64,000 nt of DNA, taken from positions 124,001-188,000 of the forward strand of contig CAWAFE010000038.1 in assembly GCA_963781215.1 (NCBI GenBank), given 5' to 3'. Origin of the DNA: AP-15 sp963781215. Lineage in GTDB: Bacteria; Pseudomonadota; Alphaproteobacteria; ATCC43930; CGMCC-115725. The notes under the pieces are model-generated. The model ran no database searches. It worked only from the letters and a program-made list of their open reading frames with translations, and was not told where the DNA came from. Shown one piece after another: positions 34,008 through 42,719 of this stretch; position 1 is the first letter of the stretch, and each line of letters starts with the position of its first letter. A program made the position numbers and the translations under genes.

Positions 34008-35081
34008 ATGCCAGTTTACCGCAACCCCGATTTTCGACGACTGCCGCGCGGGCTCGACGCGATTTTTGACGGCAGCGGGGACGACAGCTTCTTCGCGCTT
34101 CCTGCCTGGTACGATTTGATGGCGCGCCACGGCGTCGCGGCCGGCACCGAGATCCGCGTCTATGCCGACGAGCGGCCCCATTCGGCAACGGCTCTCGTGC
34201 TGCGGGCGGCGGCGGACGGGGAGCGGCGCCTCGCGAGCCTCACCGACATCTACAGCGCCGAGCATGCCGCCGTCGCTGCGCCGGGGGCCGATTTCGCCGC
34301 CGGGCTCGGCGCGATCCTCGACGAGATCGGCGCCGAGCGGCCGCGCTGGGACAGCCTCTTATTGGCCGCGCTCGATCCCGGGGACCCGCGCTACGCCGCG
34401 GCAATCGCAGTTTTCAGGCGGGCCGGGTTTCTCGTCGAATGCGTGTTCCAGTTCGGCACCTGGTACGAGGAGACCCAAGGGCTGAGCTTTGCCGATTATG
34501 CCGCGGCACGGCCCTCCGAATTGCGCAACACCTGGAGCCGCAAGCGCCGCCGGCTCGACCGCGGCAACCGTCTGCAGAAGACCTTCCTTTCCAGCGTCGC
34601 GGATATCGACCGGGCGATCGCCGACTATCAGACGATCTACGCCGCGAGCTGGAAGCCTGCCGAGGCCTACCCCGGCTTTGTCCCGAGGCTGATCCGTTGC
34701 GCCGCCGCGGCCGGGGCATTGCGGCTCGGCCTCTATCATGTCGACGGCATCCCGGCGGCGGCGCAATTGTGGACGATGTGGCGGGGTCGAGCCGTCATCC
34801 ACAAGCTCGCCCACGACAAGCGGTTCGACGATCTTTCGCTGGGCACGCTGTTGACGATGGAGATGATCGAGCGCGCGCTCGAAGAAGACCGTCCGCGCGA
34901 AATCAGCCTCGGCCTCGGCGACGACCCCTACAAAAAGCTGTGGCTGCCGAAGCGGCGCGAGCGCTGGGCGATCCGCGCCGCCAATATGCGCTCGCCGCGC
35001 GGTCTGCGCTTCGGGCTCAAACGCGAAGCGGCCAAGGTCTATCACCGGCTCCGAGGGCAGCGCGTGAGCCCGTTCGGTTGA
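34008..35081 (+). CDS. FemAB/BioF2-like GNAT acyltransferase
   Basis: A 357-residue protein with the same general layout as the gene at 30369 but low similarity: SFFALPAWYDLMARHGVAAG near the N-terminus, SELRNTWSRKRRRLDRGNRL in the middle and a GNAT-like C-terminal part with YHVDGIPAAAQLWTMWRGRA and LAHDKRFDDLSLGTLLTMEM. The gene lies 44 bp from the divergently transcribed GT4 gene. A role in acylating cell-surface glycans or precursors is inferred from the family and location. Confidence 0.7.
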   Translation: MPVYRNPDFRRLPRGLDAIFDGSGDDSFFALPAWYDLMARHGVAAGTEIRVYADERPHSATALVLRAAADGERRLASLTDIYSAEHAAVAAPGADFAAGLGAILDEIGAERPRWDSLLLAALDPGDPRYAAAIAVFRRAGFLVECVFQFGTWYEETQGLSFADYAAARPSELRNTWSRKRRRLDRGNRLQKTFLSSVADIDRAIADYQTIYAASWKPAEAYPGFVPRLIRCAAAAGALRLGLYHVDGIPAAAQLWTMWRGRAVIHKLAHDKRFDDLSLGTLLTMEMIERALEEDRPREISLGLGDDPYKKLWLPKRRERWAIRAANMRSPRGLRFGLKREAAKVYHRLRGQRVSPFG

Positions 35082-35102
35082 CCAGGATCAGCCGAGTTCG
35101 TC

Positions 35103-35858
35103 ATGCCTCACACGTTCGCCTATTCGCCGCTGATCCCGCCGGACCTCTTCATCCTCGTCGGGCTGGTCGGCGTCGTCATCGCCTGGCGGTGGCGCCGGCC
35201 CGGCCTGTGGATCGCGACTGTCGCGGTCGGCGCTCTCTACCTCGCCGCGACGCCGCTCGTCTCCCATTGGCTGACCATGTCCGCCGATGCGCTCGCCAGC
35301 GAGATCCCGGCTGCCGCTGCGGCCGGCCCGCCCGGCGCCATAATCGTCCTCTCCGCCGATGTGCTGCACGGGGCGAAGCCTGGGCAGGGCGACACGGCCG
35401 GGCCGATCACGCTCCAGCGCCTCGCCGAAGCCGCCCGGCTGCAGCGGCGGCTAGGCCTGCCGATCCTGGTCAGCGGCGGGCGGATCGAGCACACCGACGA
35501 TCCGCTGGCGGGGCTGATGGAGGCGGCGTTGGAAGAAGATTTCGGCATCCAAGCGCGATGGCGCGAGGAGCGCTCACGCAACACCTTCGAAAACGCGTCC
35601 TTTTCGGCGGCGATTCTGCGGCGGGCGGGCATCGCTTCGGCTTTCGTTGTCACCAATCCCCGGCATATGGCCCGCGCGCTTTGGGCGTTTCGCGCCGTCG
35701 GCTATTCGGTGGTCCCGGCCCCGACGCCCGGCGAGCGGGCCCTCTCGCTCTCGGCCGCGGCCTTCCTGCCGCAGGTGCCGGCGCTGCAGGACAGCTACTT
35801 CAGCTTCCACGAGCTGATCGGTTTGGCTTGGTATGCATGGCGCTACGGTCCGAGCTGA
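35103..35858 (+). CDS. YdcF/SanA family membrane protein (DUF218)
   Basis: A 251-residue protein with two N-terminal membrane helices (LFILVGLVGVVIAWRW; WIATVAVGALYLAATPLV) and a DUF218 domain. Family marks are GAIIVLSADVLHG, ITLQRLAEAARLQRRLGLPI, LVSGG, RSRNTFENASFSAAIL and VVTNPRHMARALWAF. DUF218 proteins (ElyC, SanA) act in envelope or peptidoglycan/polysaccharide homeostasis. It starts 21 bp after the acyltransferase gene, so the two are probably co-transcribed and belong to the polysaccharide cluster. Confidence 0.83.
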   Translation: MPHTFAYSPLIPPDLFILVGLVGVVIAWRWRRPGLWIATVAVGALYLAATPLVSHWLTMSADALASEIPAAAAAGPPGAIIVLSADVLHGAKPGQGDTAGPITLQRLAEAARLQRRLGLPILVSGGRIEHTDDPLAGLMEAALEEDFGIQARWREERSRNTFENASFSAAILRRAGIASAFVVTNPRHMARALWAFRAVGYSVVPAPTPGERALSLSAAAFLPQVPALQDSYFSFHELIGLAWYAWRYGPS

Positions 35859-35925
35859 TGTTCAGCGCCTGGCGACGATCCCGAGCAGCCGAGCGCGCTT
35901 TGCAGCGAGCTCGCCGGATGGGCCG

Positions 35926-36864
35926 CTACGCCGGCATCGTGCGCTTCTGGTGGGCGCGGCCGATCTTAGCCGTCTCCTCGCGGTGGCCGGCGATGACGCG
36001 CACACCCTCGTCGAGCTTGGCGACGATGCTCTCTGGAGTGGCGGTCTCGAGGAACGGCACGCGGTTCTTGCGGCAGGCGGCGAAAACGCGCTCGCGCGCT
36101 TCACGCATTTCCGGCGGATAAGGGTCGCGAGGGACCGACGGATATCCGAGCGCCAGGCCGAGGTCGCCCGGCCCCAGCTCGGCAAAGCCAAGCCCCGGCA
36201 CGGCCAGGATCTCCTCGCAATGGGCGATCCCCTCGGGGCTTTCGAGCTTGACCCCGAGCAGCAATTCACCATTCGGGTCGAGCGGCCAAGGCTCGCAGCG
36301 GGCGAGATATTCCTCGGCCGGGAGCCCCCAGATCGGGGCGGCGGTCGCTTCGGAGCCCCGCCCGCGCGTGCCGATGCCGAGAACGCCGTCCGCCTGGCGG
36401 ACGGCGCCGCGCATCCGCTCGATCGGGGAAGGCAGCGCGGGGTCGACGCCGCCCAGATGGTGCGGGTAGCGGCAGGATTCGACAAAGGCGCGCACCGCCT
36501 CCGCCGCTTCAGCCTGGCACAGCAGGATCCCGTGCGCACCGCGGCCCAGAATCTGGCGGAACTGCCAGGCATTGAATCGGACATTGGCGGCGTCGGTGCC
36601 GTTGACCGGAGCCTCGACGACAATGGTCGGGGTGCGATGCCCGGAACGCGTTGGCCCGGCATCGACGAGCCCCTGCATGTATTCGGCGAGGCCCGCCATG
36701 TCGAACGACCCGTGCTCCATCCCGACATTGATGTAGTCGGCCCAGGTCGCGGCATCCTCGCGGCCCTGGGCGCGGGTCAAAACATGCCCGCTGTGGCCGC
36801 CAACGTAATAGATCGCCTGGTCCTGCTGCAGCAGTTCGATCGCGCGGTTGATGCGGGTGGCCAT
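35926..36864 (-). CDS. HpcH/HpaI aldolase/citrate lyase family protein
   Basis: A 312-residue TIM-barrel protein of the class II pyruvate-dependent aldolase family. Signatures are YINVGMEHGSFDMAGLAEYM, a substrate/metal region LLLGVKLESPEGIAHCEEIL, and the metal-binding ELGPGDLGLALGY. AGGG precedes ATG 36864. Relatives cleave 2-keto-3-deoxy or 2,4-dihydroxy acids to pyruvate and an aldehyde, and an aldehyde dehydrogenase often follows in the pathway. No partner enzyme lies next to it here, so the substrate is not assigned. Confidence 0.82.
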   Translation of the reverse strand: MATRINRAIELLQQDQAIYYVGGHSGHVLTRAQGREDAATWADYINVGMEHGSFDMAGLAEYMQGLVDAGPTRSGHRTPTIVVEAPVNGTDAANVRFNAWQFRQILGRGAHGILLCQAEAAEAVRAFVESCRYPHHLGGVDPALPSPIERMRGAVRQADGVLGIGTRGRGSEATAAPIWGLPAEEYLARCEPWPLDPNGELLLGVKLESPEGIAHCEEILAVPGLGFAELGPGDLGLALGYPSVPRDPYPPEMREARERVFAACRKNRVPFLETATPESIVAKLDEGVRVIAGHREETAKIGRAHQKRTMPA

Positions 36865-36902
36865 GATCTTACCCTTCGGATGGCGGCGGCGAGGCGCGGC
36901 CG

Positions 36903-36930
36903 TTGACCCTCTGCTCGATGCGATTATAGT
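36903..36930 (+). promoter_or_regulatory. Promoter of tRNA-Leu
   Basis: TTGACC at 36903-36908 and TATAGT at 36925-36930 are separated by 16 bases, close to a sigma-70 consensus. The tRNA begins 12 bases downstream, as expected for a short 5' leader. Confidence 0.65.
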
Positions 36931-36941
36931 CCGCGCCGGCG

Positions 36942-37027
36942 GCGGGCGTGGCGGAATGGCAGACGCGGCAGACTCAAAATCTGTTGTCCGAGAGGACGTG
37001 GGAGTTCAAGTCTCCCCGCCCGCACCA
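36942..37027 (+). tRNA. tRNA-Leu (anticodon CAA)
   Basis: Acceptor GCGGGCG (36942-36948) pairs with CGCCCGC (37017-37023), followed by A and an encoded CCA (37025-37027). The D arm is GCGGAATGGCAGACGC, the anticodon stem GCAGA/TCTGT encloses loop CTCAAAA (anticodon CAA), and a long variable arm TTGTCCGAGAGGACG marks a class II leucine tRNA. The T arm GGGAGTTCAAGTCTCCC is canonical. Confidence 0.95.
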
Positions 37028-37079
37028 ACCAAATCAATGGTTTGTGTCGGACGCCGTGACGCCGGGCCGGGTACGATGC

Positions 37080-37228
37080 TGCGTCCTGCTCGGCGATATT
37101 TGGTTCGACGAGATCGCGGCGGAGTGCTTTGAGGCGTTCGAGCGTGCCTGCTTCGCCGAGCCCATCAGCCGCGAGCACGCCGCCACATCGGCGGCCAGAA
37201 CCGCGGCGAGACGGCGGGTCTGGCTCAT
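37080..37228 (-). pseudogene. Class III adenylate cyclase N-terminal fragment next to tRNA-Leu
   Basis: Starts MSQTRRLAAVLAADVAACSR LMG, the usual opening of alphaproteobacterial cyclase-TPR proteins. It then shifts frame to GTLERLKALRRDLVEPNIAE and stops matching near 37080, short of the catalytic core. It overlaps the end of the TPR fragment at 37225 by 4 bp, as if two cyclase genes once stood head to tail. The tRNA gene follows within 60 bp. Confidence 0.7.
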
Positions 37229-37851
37229 GTTTTCTCGCCCGCGGCCAAGCGCAGGCCGGAGACCAATAGCTCGCGGTGTTCGGCGTTCCGATGTTGGCTG
37301 GCCTCCGGTATCACGACGGAGGTAATGGCCCGCAACCGCTCGACGATCTCTCGTGCATCGTCGAGCCGACCCAAATGCGCGTAGCAGGCAGCGAGAAAGC
37401 GGTACGACGACGGGAAGCTTGGATCCTCCTGGATCGCGAGGAGTAGCTTCGGCACCGCCTCATCGAAGCGCCGAGCGAAGAAATGCGCCATACCTATTGG
37501 AAGGAACGACGAGCCGACGCGGGCGCGGGGACTGAGGCGCAGCGCGGCCTCGGCATGCTCGATCGCGATATCGGGCTGGCCCGCCCACAATCTGAGTACG
37601 CTGCTGATGTGCCAGCCACGCGCATAGTTCGGGTTGAGCGCCAAGGCACGATCGACCAACGCTGTTACTGCGCCGATGTCCTCGCCGAAATACGCCAGGG
37701 CGTGGGCCGCACTCGCAAGGGTGCTGGGGTCGTCGCCCGCCGCTTCCAGGGCCCGTCTGGCGAAATCAGCGCCCTTCCGACGATCCGCCACGGGATCTTT
37801 GCTCACGCTGTCATGAAGCAACCGATGACAGCAGAACGCGGCCCAGGCGAG
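37225..37851 (-). pseudogene. C-terminal TPR fragment of an adenylate cyclase-type protein
   Basis: About 210 residues of the TPR tail typical of class III cyclases: LAWAAFCCHRLLHDSVSKDP, GADFARRALEAAGDDPSTLA, LNPNYARGWHISSVLRLWAG and AEAALRLSPRARVGSSFLPI, ending SGLRLAAGEKT. The cyclase domain that should precede it is absent; upstream codons (37852-38118) show no homology in this frame. It could be expressed as a stand-alone TPR protein but reads like a truncated gene. Confidence 0.65.
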
Positions 37852-37888
37852 AGCGCACGCCCCGGAGACGCGAGACTGGCCCCTCACC

Positions 37889-38026
37889 GGCATAGCGAAC
37901 GCCCGCCCGGAAACCATTGCGGCGGGCAAGCCGCGTGTGGATGTCTCGAAGCTCCCATTCGATCCGGCCGAGGCCATCAAGAAGGTGCCGGGATGGGACG
38001 GCATCGAGATCGATCGGGCCGAGTGA
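37889..38026 (+). pseudogene. C-terminal scrap of an unidentified gene
   Basis: The plus-strand frame gives ANARPETIAAGKPRVDVSKL then PFDPAEAIKKVPGWDGIEID and RAE before TGA at 38024-38026. The composition looks like a genuine protein C-terminus, and codon third positions are GC-rich. A stop lies just upstream of the fragment, so the rest of the gene is missing. I do not recognise the family. The 38027-38236 stretch after it shows nothing further. Confidence 0.4.
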
Positions 38027-38236
38027 GGCACGGAAAGACGACGCGAGGACTGGCAGTGCTCATTCTTCACCCATCCCGAAGAGCGACCTGCAACTCGACC
38101 GCTCCCACGTTGCGGCATCTCGTCAACAGCAACTCGACGGCCCGGGTGCTAAATTCGGAGGCGCTCGCGGTGCTGAACTCTCCTATCCGCTAGCTTCACC
38201 GGCTTTGTCCATCATCCAACTGGGAAATTCGAAGCA

Positions 38237-38800
38237 ATGACACATGGTATGAAACGCGGCGTCCTGCTGCTCCCGCTTATCGCGCCTTTCCTCCTCTCCG
38301 CCTGCGTCTCCCAGAGCAGCTACGATGCTCTGCAGGCGCAATATCAGCAGGCGCAGCAGCAGAACTCGAAATTGTCGGCACAGGTTGCCGCCGATCAGGC
38401 GCAGATTTGCCGGCTGCAAGGAGCGATCAAGTACACCGTCAACAGCGATTTGCTGTTCCCGTCAGGCGGCTATCAGATGAGCGAGCGCGGGAAGCAGATC
38501 ATCGCCGGCTTTGCGGCGAAGTTGGCGCCGACGCAGCAGAACAAGATCCTGGTGAGTGGCTATACCGACAACGCGCCGATCGGTGCGGCGCTGCAGCGGC
38601 AGGGCATCACCTCAAACGACATCCTGTCGCAAAAACGCGCCGAAAACGTGATGGAATTCCTGCTCTCGCAGGGCGTGAAGCCCGACCTCATTGCGGCAAA
38701 GGGATTCGGCGAAACAAATCCGGTCGCCCCGAACGACACAGCACAGGGCCGCGCGCAGAACCGGCGGGTCGAGCTGTCACTTGCCGGTTCCGGCTGCTGA
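38237..38800 (+). CDS. OmpA-family (Pal-like) lipoprotein
   Basis: A 187-residue lipoprotein. The signal GVLLLPLIAPFLLSAC carries a lipobox with the acylated Cys near residue 23. A coiled-coil linker follows (YDALQAQYQQAQQQNSKLSA), then an OmpA C-terminal peptidoglycan-binding domain: YTVNSDLLFPSGGYQMSERG, VSGYTDNAPIGAAL, LSQKRAENVMEFLLSQGVKP and TAQGRAQNRRVEL. The TD and NRR(V) residues that grip diaminopimelate are present. Start 38237 or 38249 both give a signal. It would tether the outer membrane to the wall. Confidence 0.88.
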   Translation: MTHGMKRGVLLLPLIAPFLLSACVSQSSYDALQAQYQQAQQQNSKLSAQVAADQAQICRLQGAIKYTVNSDLLFPSGGYQMSERGKQIIAGFAAKLAPTQQNKILVSGYTDNAPIGAALQRQGITSNDILSQKRAENVMEFLLSQGVKPDLIAAKGFGETNPVAPNDTAQGRAQNRRVELSLAGSGC

Positions 38801-39145
38801 GGGCGCATCTTATGTGACGGGGCTTGCGCGCTGTCCGAGGTTGGATATCGCGCGAGCCCTCTCGCCGCGGCGGTCGCCAGCCGCGCGATGATAAACCGTC
38901 CGATAATGGCCCGCGATCTCCGCGATGGCGGGCCATAACTCGGGACATTATAGATCCCACTCGGAAGGGTCTTGATCTACGAGCATTAGAGCATGCCCAC
39001 TGCTTCGACGCCAACTGCCGGGACGAGCACCACGGCCACGACCACTCGACGACCTTCAGCACGTGGAGCTATGTGACCGGCCGGGCGCTGCTCTAAACTC
39101 GGGAGGAAGGCAGCCAAGCGCCCCGATGAGGAGCACGCCCGGATA
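38801..39145. other. Intergenic stretch with one stem-loop, no confident gene
   Basis: Contains a perfect 9-bp inverted repeat, ATGGCCCGC at 38906-38914 and GCGGGCCAT at 38928-38936, which may end transcription of the lipoprotein gene although no T run follows. A frame ending at 39096 (HCFDANCRDEHHGHDHSTTF onward to ALL) looks like a histidine-rich protein C-terminus but is too short to assign. Confidence 0.4.
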
Positions 39146-39346
39146 ATGGCCGCTGCCAAGCAGGCCAACCAGGCATCCGATGACTATGTCCTCCTTACAG
39201 TCCGGTTCGCGGCGGTGCTCTTTTTTGGCGGCATCGTCAGCACCTTTGAGTCGCGGCGACTGCGCACCAGCATGTTTCTCCTGGCGGTTGCGCTCTTTAC
39301 ATTGACGACTATTGTCTTGACCACGCTGCCCGTCTGCAGAGAATAA
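39146..39346 (+). CDS. Small two-helix membrane protein or C-terminal fragment
   Basis: A 66-residue frame with two hydrophobic segments (YVLLTVRFAAVLFFGGIVST and FLLAVALFTLTTIVLTTLPV) linked by FESRRLRTS. This reads like the last two helices of a larger integral membrane protein; the preceding AAAKQANQASDD also looks internal rather than N-terminal. No good ribosome-binding site is visible at the ATG. A truncated gene is more likely than a complete one. Confidence 0.45.
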   Translation: MAAAKQANQASDDYVLLTVRFAAVLFFGGIVSTFESRRLRTSMFLLAVALFTLTTIVLTTLPVCRE

Positions 39347-39481
39347 GCATGTCTGCCTGGCCTGTCGCTTACGCTTCTGCCGATACCCAAAGGGGGTGTG
39401 ATCGGGTGATGGAGGCGGATCGGCGCATTGAGACCCATGAGGAGGCGATGATGTTGATACGATCTTGTCACGAGCGGAGGA

Positions 39482-39931
39482 CTGGCTTCATCCGGATTTT
39501 GGCGATGGGGCTGGCTGCTCCTTTTCAGCGCTTCAATCAGTGCATTTGCTCAATCTGCGCCCCCAGCAAAGCCTTCGGGGAGCGTCACGATCCACCAGGT
39601 GCAGGTGGCTTTCATCGGTAGCGGGGCTGCCGGCGGAGGCACATTGTATTATCGTGGTCGTGCCTATCCGTTTAAGTTAGGAGGCCTGGGGATCGGGGGG
39701 ATCGGGGTATCCCGGCTCGACGCTAGCGGAAGCGTATACAACCTTCGCCGTCTCGAAGACTTTGCCGGCGTCTATGGTCAGGCTCGCGTCGGTTGGGCTG
39801 TTGGAGAGCAGGGCAAGGGCGAGATGTGGCTGCAAAACCCGAACGGCGTATATCTGCGTCTGAAGGCAAAGCGCCAAGGCTTGGCCCTGTCACTCGGAGC
39901 GGACGGGATGCTGGTCAAGTTCGGCTCGTAA
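39482..39931 (+). CDS. EipA/DUF1134-like exported protein (start uncertain)
   Basis: The conserved part, SVTIHQVQVAFIGSGAAGGG then YYRGRAYPFKLGGLGIGGIG and VYNLRRLEDFAGVYGQARVG, resembles EipA/DUF1134 small periplasmic proteins involved in envelope integrity. In the same frame upstream lies a signal-like segment FWRWGWLLLFSASISAFAQS, but it has no ATG, GTG or TTG. The only conventional starts in frame are GTGs at 39593/39599, inside the mature part. A CTG at 39482 follows GAGCGGAGGA. Either CTG initiates or an upstream frameshift removed the start. Function is inferred only from the resemblance. Confidence 0.5.
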   Translation: MASSGFWRWGWLLLFSASISAFAQSAPPAKPSGSVTIHQVQVAFIGSGAAGGGTLYYRGRAYPFKLGGLGIGGIGVSRLDASGSVYNLRRLEDFAGVYGQARVGWAVGEQGKGEMWLQNPNGVYLRLKAKRQGLALSLGADGMLVKFGS

Positions 39932-39970
39932 GTAGCGCGTTCCAATTGCTTCAACGGAAGCGGCCGGGTG

Positions 39971-41983
39971 ATGAAGGCTGATGCGGCGTACCGCTGGAGC
40001 AGGCCGGTTGAGCCGCCCCAGCCTGGATGGTGGCGTGCGGCGATCAACGCATCGTCGGCGGGGTTGTTGCTGCTGCTCGCCGCCTGTGCGGCCCCCGTGC
40101 AGGTCGATCGGGTGGACCTTCGTTCGGCCTATGACGAACTGAACCGCACTGCTCTATCCAGCGATCAGCTCAGTGAGGTCACTCGCATCGTCCTCCGCCG
40201 CGCGGCCCTACTCGACGACTTCGATGCGCAACCCGACGCGGCCATTGTCGCGCTGCGCGCCCAGGCCGTTGCCACCGGCATGCCCTGGCCGGACCTCTAT
40301 GCGCTGTCCGAGATGAATTACTACGAAGGCCGCCGCAACCAATCGAAGGCGATGCTGCTGGCTTCGGCGCTCTACGCCTACGCCGTGCTGTTCCCCGCCG
40401 GCGACGCCGCCCGGCCGAGCCCGTACAGTGCACAGTTCTTGCACGCGGCCGACTTCTACAACCTGGCGCTGACTCAGGTGCTCAGCGGGGCGGGCGCCGA
40501 CGGCGTCGCCAATCTGCAAAGCGGTCGATACGAGGTGCCGTTCGGCGTTGTGGACGTGGCCGTGAACCAGGCCGACCTGCAGTTTGCCGGCCGTACCCTG
40601 ACTTCGTTCGTGCCGACGATGAACCTGACGGTGAAGGGGTTCCAGAACGACTATCGCAGCGAGGGACTCGGCGCGCCGCTGGCTGCCGGTCTGGCGCCAG
40701 CGTCGCAACCGGACAAGGGCCTTGTGCTGCCGGCGACCCTGCGCATCCCCACCTCGGCCGTGCTGCAGATGGATAATCCGCGCCGGCAACTTACCGGGTC
40801 GAGGATGACCGCGCGGCTGTCGCTCTACACCATCTATGACACCGCCGATATCACGATCGACGGGCATACCGTGCCGCTGGAATACGACCAGACCGCGGTG
40901 CGGGCCCTGTTCGCGGTGGAGGGCAAGGGTTGGACCCGCGAACTGTCCGGGCTGCTCAATAATGCGCTGGTCGGCCCACCCGGCACCGCCAACGATCACC
41001 TGTTTGCGCTGGAGCCGCACCGCCACGGGCGTATCCCCGTGGTGCTGGTGCATGGCACTGCCTCCAGCCCGCTCCGCTGGGGCGACATGGTCAACGACCT
41101 GCTGGAAGATAAGGAAATCCGCAACCGTTACGAGTTCTGGTTCTTCACATACAATACCGGCAATCCGATCCCGGTGTCCGCCAACGTGCTGCGCCATTCG
41201 CTCGAAGACGCTGTCCAATCCCTCGGCGGCGTTCAGGCCGACCCCGCGCTCGGCCGCATGGTGGTGATCGGCCATAGTCAGGGCGGGTTGTTGACCAAGC
41301 TGATCTCGATCGACTCCGGCACGAAGCTTTGGGACGCGGTCAGCGAGAAGCCGCTGGACGAGCTGAACCTGAAGCCGGAAACGAAGGCGCTGCTGAAGGA
41401 GGCGGTGTTCGTCCATCATCTTCCCTTCGTCGAGACGGTGATCTTCATCGCCACCCCCCATGGCGGCAGCTACCAGGCCAGTCTGACAATCGTCGGCCTG
41501 TTTGCACGGCTGGTGACGCTGCCATTGACCATCGCCAGTGCAACCGCCGACGTTCTGACCAACGCCGGGGACGCTCTAAAGTTGAGCAAGGACCGGCGGA
41601 CCTTCAACAGCATCGCCGGCATGTCGCCCGGCAACCCGGCGATCGAGGCAGTGCGCAAGATCCCGGTTGCGCCGGGCATCCACGCTCATTCGATTATTCC
41701 GACGCTGCAGGACGGCCCGCTGGAGACCCGAAATGACGGCGTGGTGGAATACAAGAGCGCCCACATCGATGGGGTGGAGTCCGAGCTTGTGATCGAACAC
41801 TCTGGACACTCGACCCAAGGAAACCCGCTGACGGTTCGCGAAGTCCGCCGGATTCTGATCGAGGAACTCGCCCGGCGGGCGCCGCCGGCAGCGAGCCGCA
41901 CCGCGGACGCCGCGCCGGCCCCGGTACTCCGGCAGCGGAGCGTGACTGCGACCGGCGGCCTTGTTTCGGAGCTCAAAAAGTGA
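39971..41983 (+). CDS. Lipoprotein alpha/beta hydrolase (lipase/esterase type)
   Basis: A 670-residue protein with a lipoprotein signal (SSAGLLLLLAAC). Residues about 40-340 form an uncharacterised N-terminal region. The C-terminal half is an alpha/beta hydrolase: IPVVLVHGTASSPLRWGDMV (oxyanion-hole HG), nucleophile Ser in VVIGHSQGGLLTKL, FIATPHGGSYQAS, and late Asp/His candidates in LETRNDGVVEYKSA and VIEHSGHSTQGNP. The arrangement resembles large outer-membrane-anchored esterases acting on lipids or polymers. ATG 39971 is preferred to the GTG three bases earlier. Confidence 0.82.
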   Translation: MKADAAYRWSRPVEPPQPGWWRAAINASSAGLLLLLAACAAPVQVDRVDLRSAYDELNRTALSSDQLSEVTRIVLRRAALLDDFDAQPDAAIVALRAQAVATGMPWPDLYALSEMNYYEGRRNQSKAMLLASALYAYAVLFPAGDAARPSPYSAQFLHAADFYNLALTQVLSGAGADGVANLQSGRYEVPFGVVDVAVNQADLQFAGRTLTSFVPTMNLTVKGFQNDYRSEGLGAPLAAGLAPASQPDKGLVLPATLRIPTSAVLQMDNPRRQLTGSRMTARLSLYTIYDTADITIDGHTVPLEYDQTAVRALFAVEGKGWTRELSGLLNNALVGPPGTANDHLFALEPHRHGRIPVVLVHGTASSPLRWGDMVNDLLEDKEIRNRYEFWFFTYNTGNPIPVSANVLRHSLEDAVQSLGGVQADPALGRMVVIGHSQGGLLTKLISIDSGTKLWDAVSEKPLDELNLKPETKALLKEAVFVHHLPFVETVIFIATPHGGSYQASLTIVGLFARLVTLPLTIASATADVLTNAGDALKLSKDRRTFNSIAGMSPGNPAIEAVRKIPVAPGIHAHSIIPTLQDGPLETRNDGVVEYKSAHIDGVESELVIEHSGHSTQGNPLTVREVRRILIEELARRAPPAASRTADAAPAPVLRQRSVTATGGLVSELKK

Positions 41984-42075
41984 AGCCCATCCATCGGCAC
42001 GCCGGGATGGATGGCCCGGACCATGTCGAGGACCAGATTGGTGCAGTTGGCCGTCAACGTGTTGTAGAAGCGCGG
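41980..42075 (-). pseudogene. DUF4105 (Lnb-like) gene fragment
   Basis: On the minus strand RFYNTLTANCTNLVLDMVRA IHPGVPMDGL matches the conserved TLTxNCTTxxxxxVRA motif of DUF4105 proteins, which carry the essential Cys and are related to lipoprotein N-acyltransferase Lnb. Only about 32 residues remain before the frame is lost into the hydrolase gene's antisense. A remnant, not a gene. Confidence 0.55.
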
Positions 42076-42157
42076 CGCCCGCGCAAGGACGACCGCGGCC
42101 TTCTTTGCCGGGCATCTCCCCAATTTCGCCTAGGATCTCGGGGCTACCGTTACGAGC

Positions 42158-42271
42158 ATGTCTTTCGAGGATCTTCGCGAGCTCTCTAAAATCCACGACA
42201 AGGCGGCGCGGGCCGATGCCGATCCCAACTTCTCAGCGAGAATACGAGATGGGATCCCGGTGCCTCGTTGA
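42158..42271 (+). CDS. Possible 37-residue protein
   Basis: ATG 42158 opens MSFEDLRELSKIHDKAARAD and the frame stops at 42271. It is charged, soluble-looking and unassigned. The stop falls where the IS110 remnant begins, so it may be a truncated gene. Support is weak. Confidence 0.25.
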   Translation: MSFEDLRELSKIHDKAARADADPNFSARIRDGIPVPR

Positions 42272-42550
42272 CGCCGCGGAGGCGTTGGTGCCAGGACTTC
42301 CCGGATGCCCGAGACCCGGGATTTCCGTCAAGACCGATCGTAGGCAGGTACGGGGCGTCGCCCAGCTGATGCGGCTCGACCGGTTCGGTTCAGTACGTTG
42401 CAAGCCGCCGCGGGCGCAGGAAGTGCGAGTGCCGTTGACTGCACGCAAGCTGCCGTGAACGAAAATCATGACGTGGAAATGGCGCGGCGTGGGGTGCTGC
42501 GCGGCTTAGGTCTGAAGGTCCGGGTTGTGCCCCGCCGAGTTATCGCCGGC
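42250..42550 (+). pseudogene. IS110-family transposase remnant
   Basis: Read across two frames: VKTDRRQVRGVAQLMRLDRF, then VRVPLTARKL and, one frame over, NENHDVEMARRGVLRGLGLK V. This order (VKTDxxDARGxAQxMR, LLTARKL, LRGxLRGFGLKVG) is the IS110 transposase N-terminal to middle region. Both ends are missing. No inverted repeats are expected for this family. It marks a past insertion between the hydrolase and ilvD. Confidence 0.7.
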
Positions 42551-42719
42551 GGTTCCTCCGTGGACCGATAGCGGAGGCGGCTTGATCCTGATGCGCCTAT
42601 CTGCCCGGTATCGGCAGGCGCGTCGAGACCGCTGACTTCAGCCGGGCGGCGGCATTGATTACTCCTGGTAGCGGCGGTACCGTGCCCGCCTTTATCGCCG
42701 CCGACGGGAGTCTTCGCAC

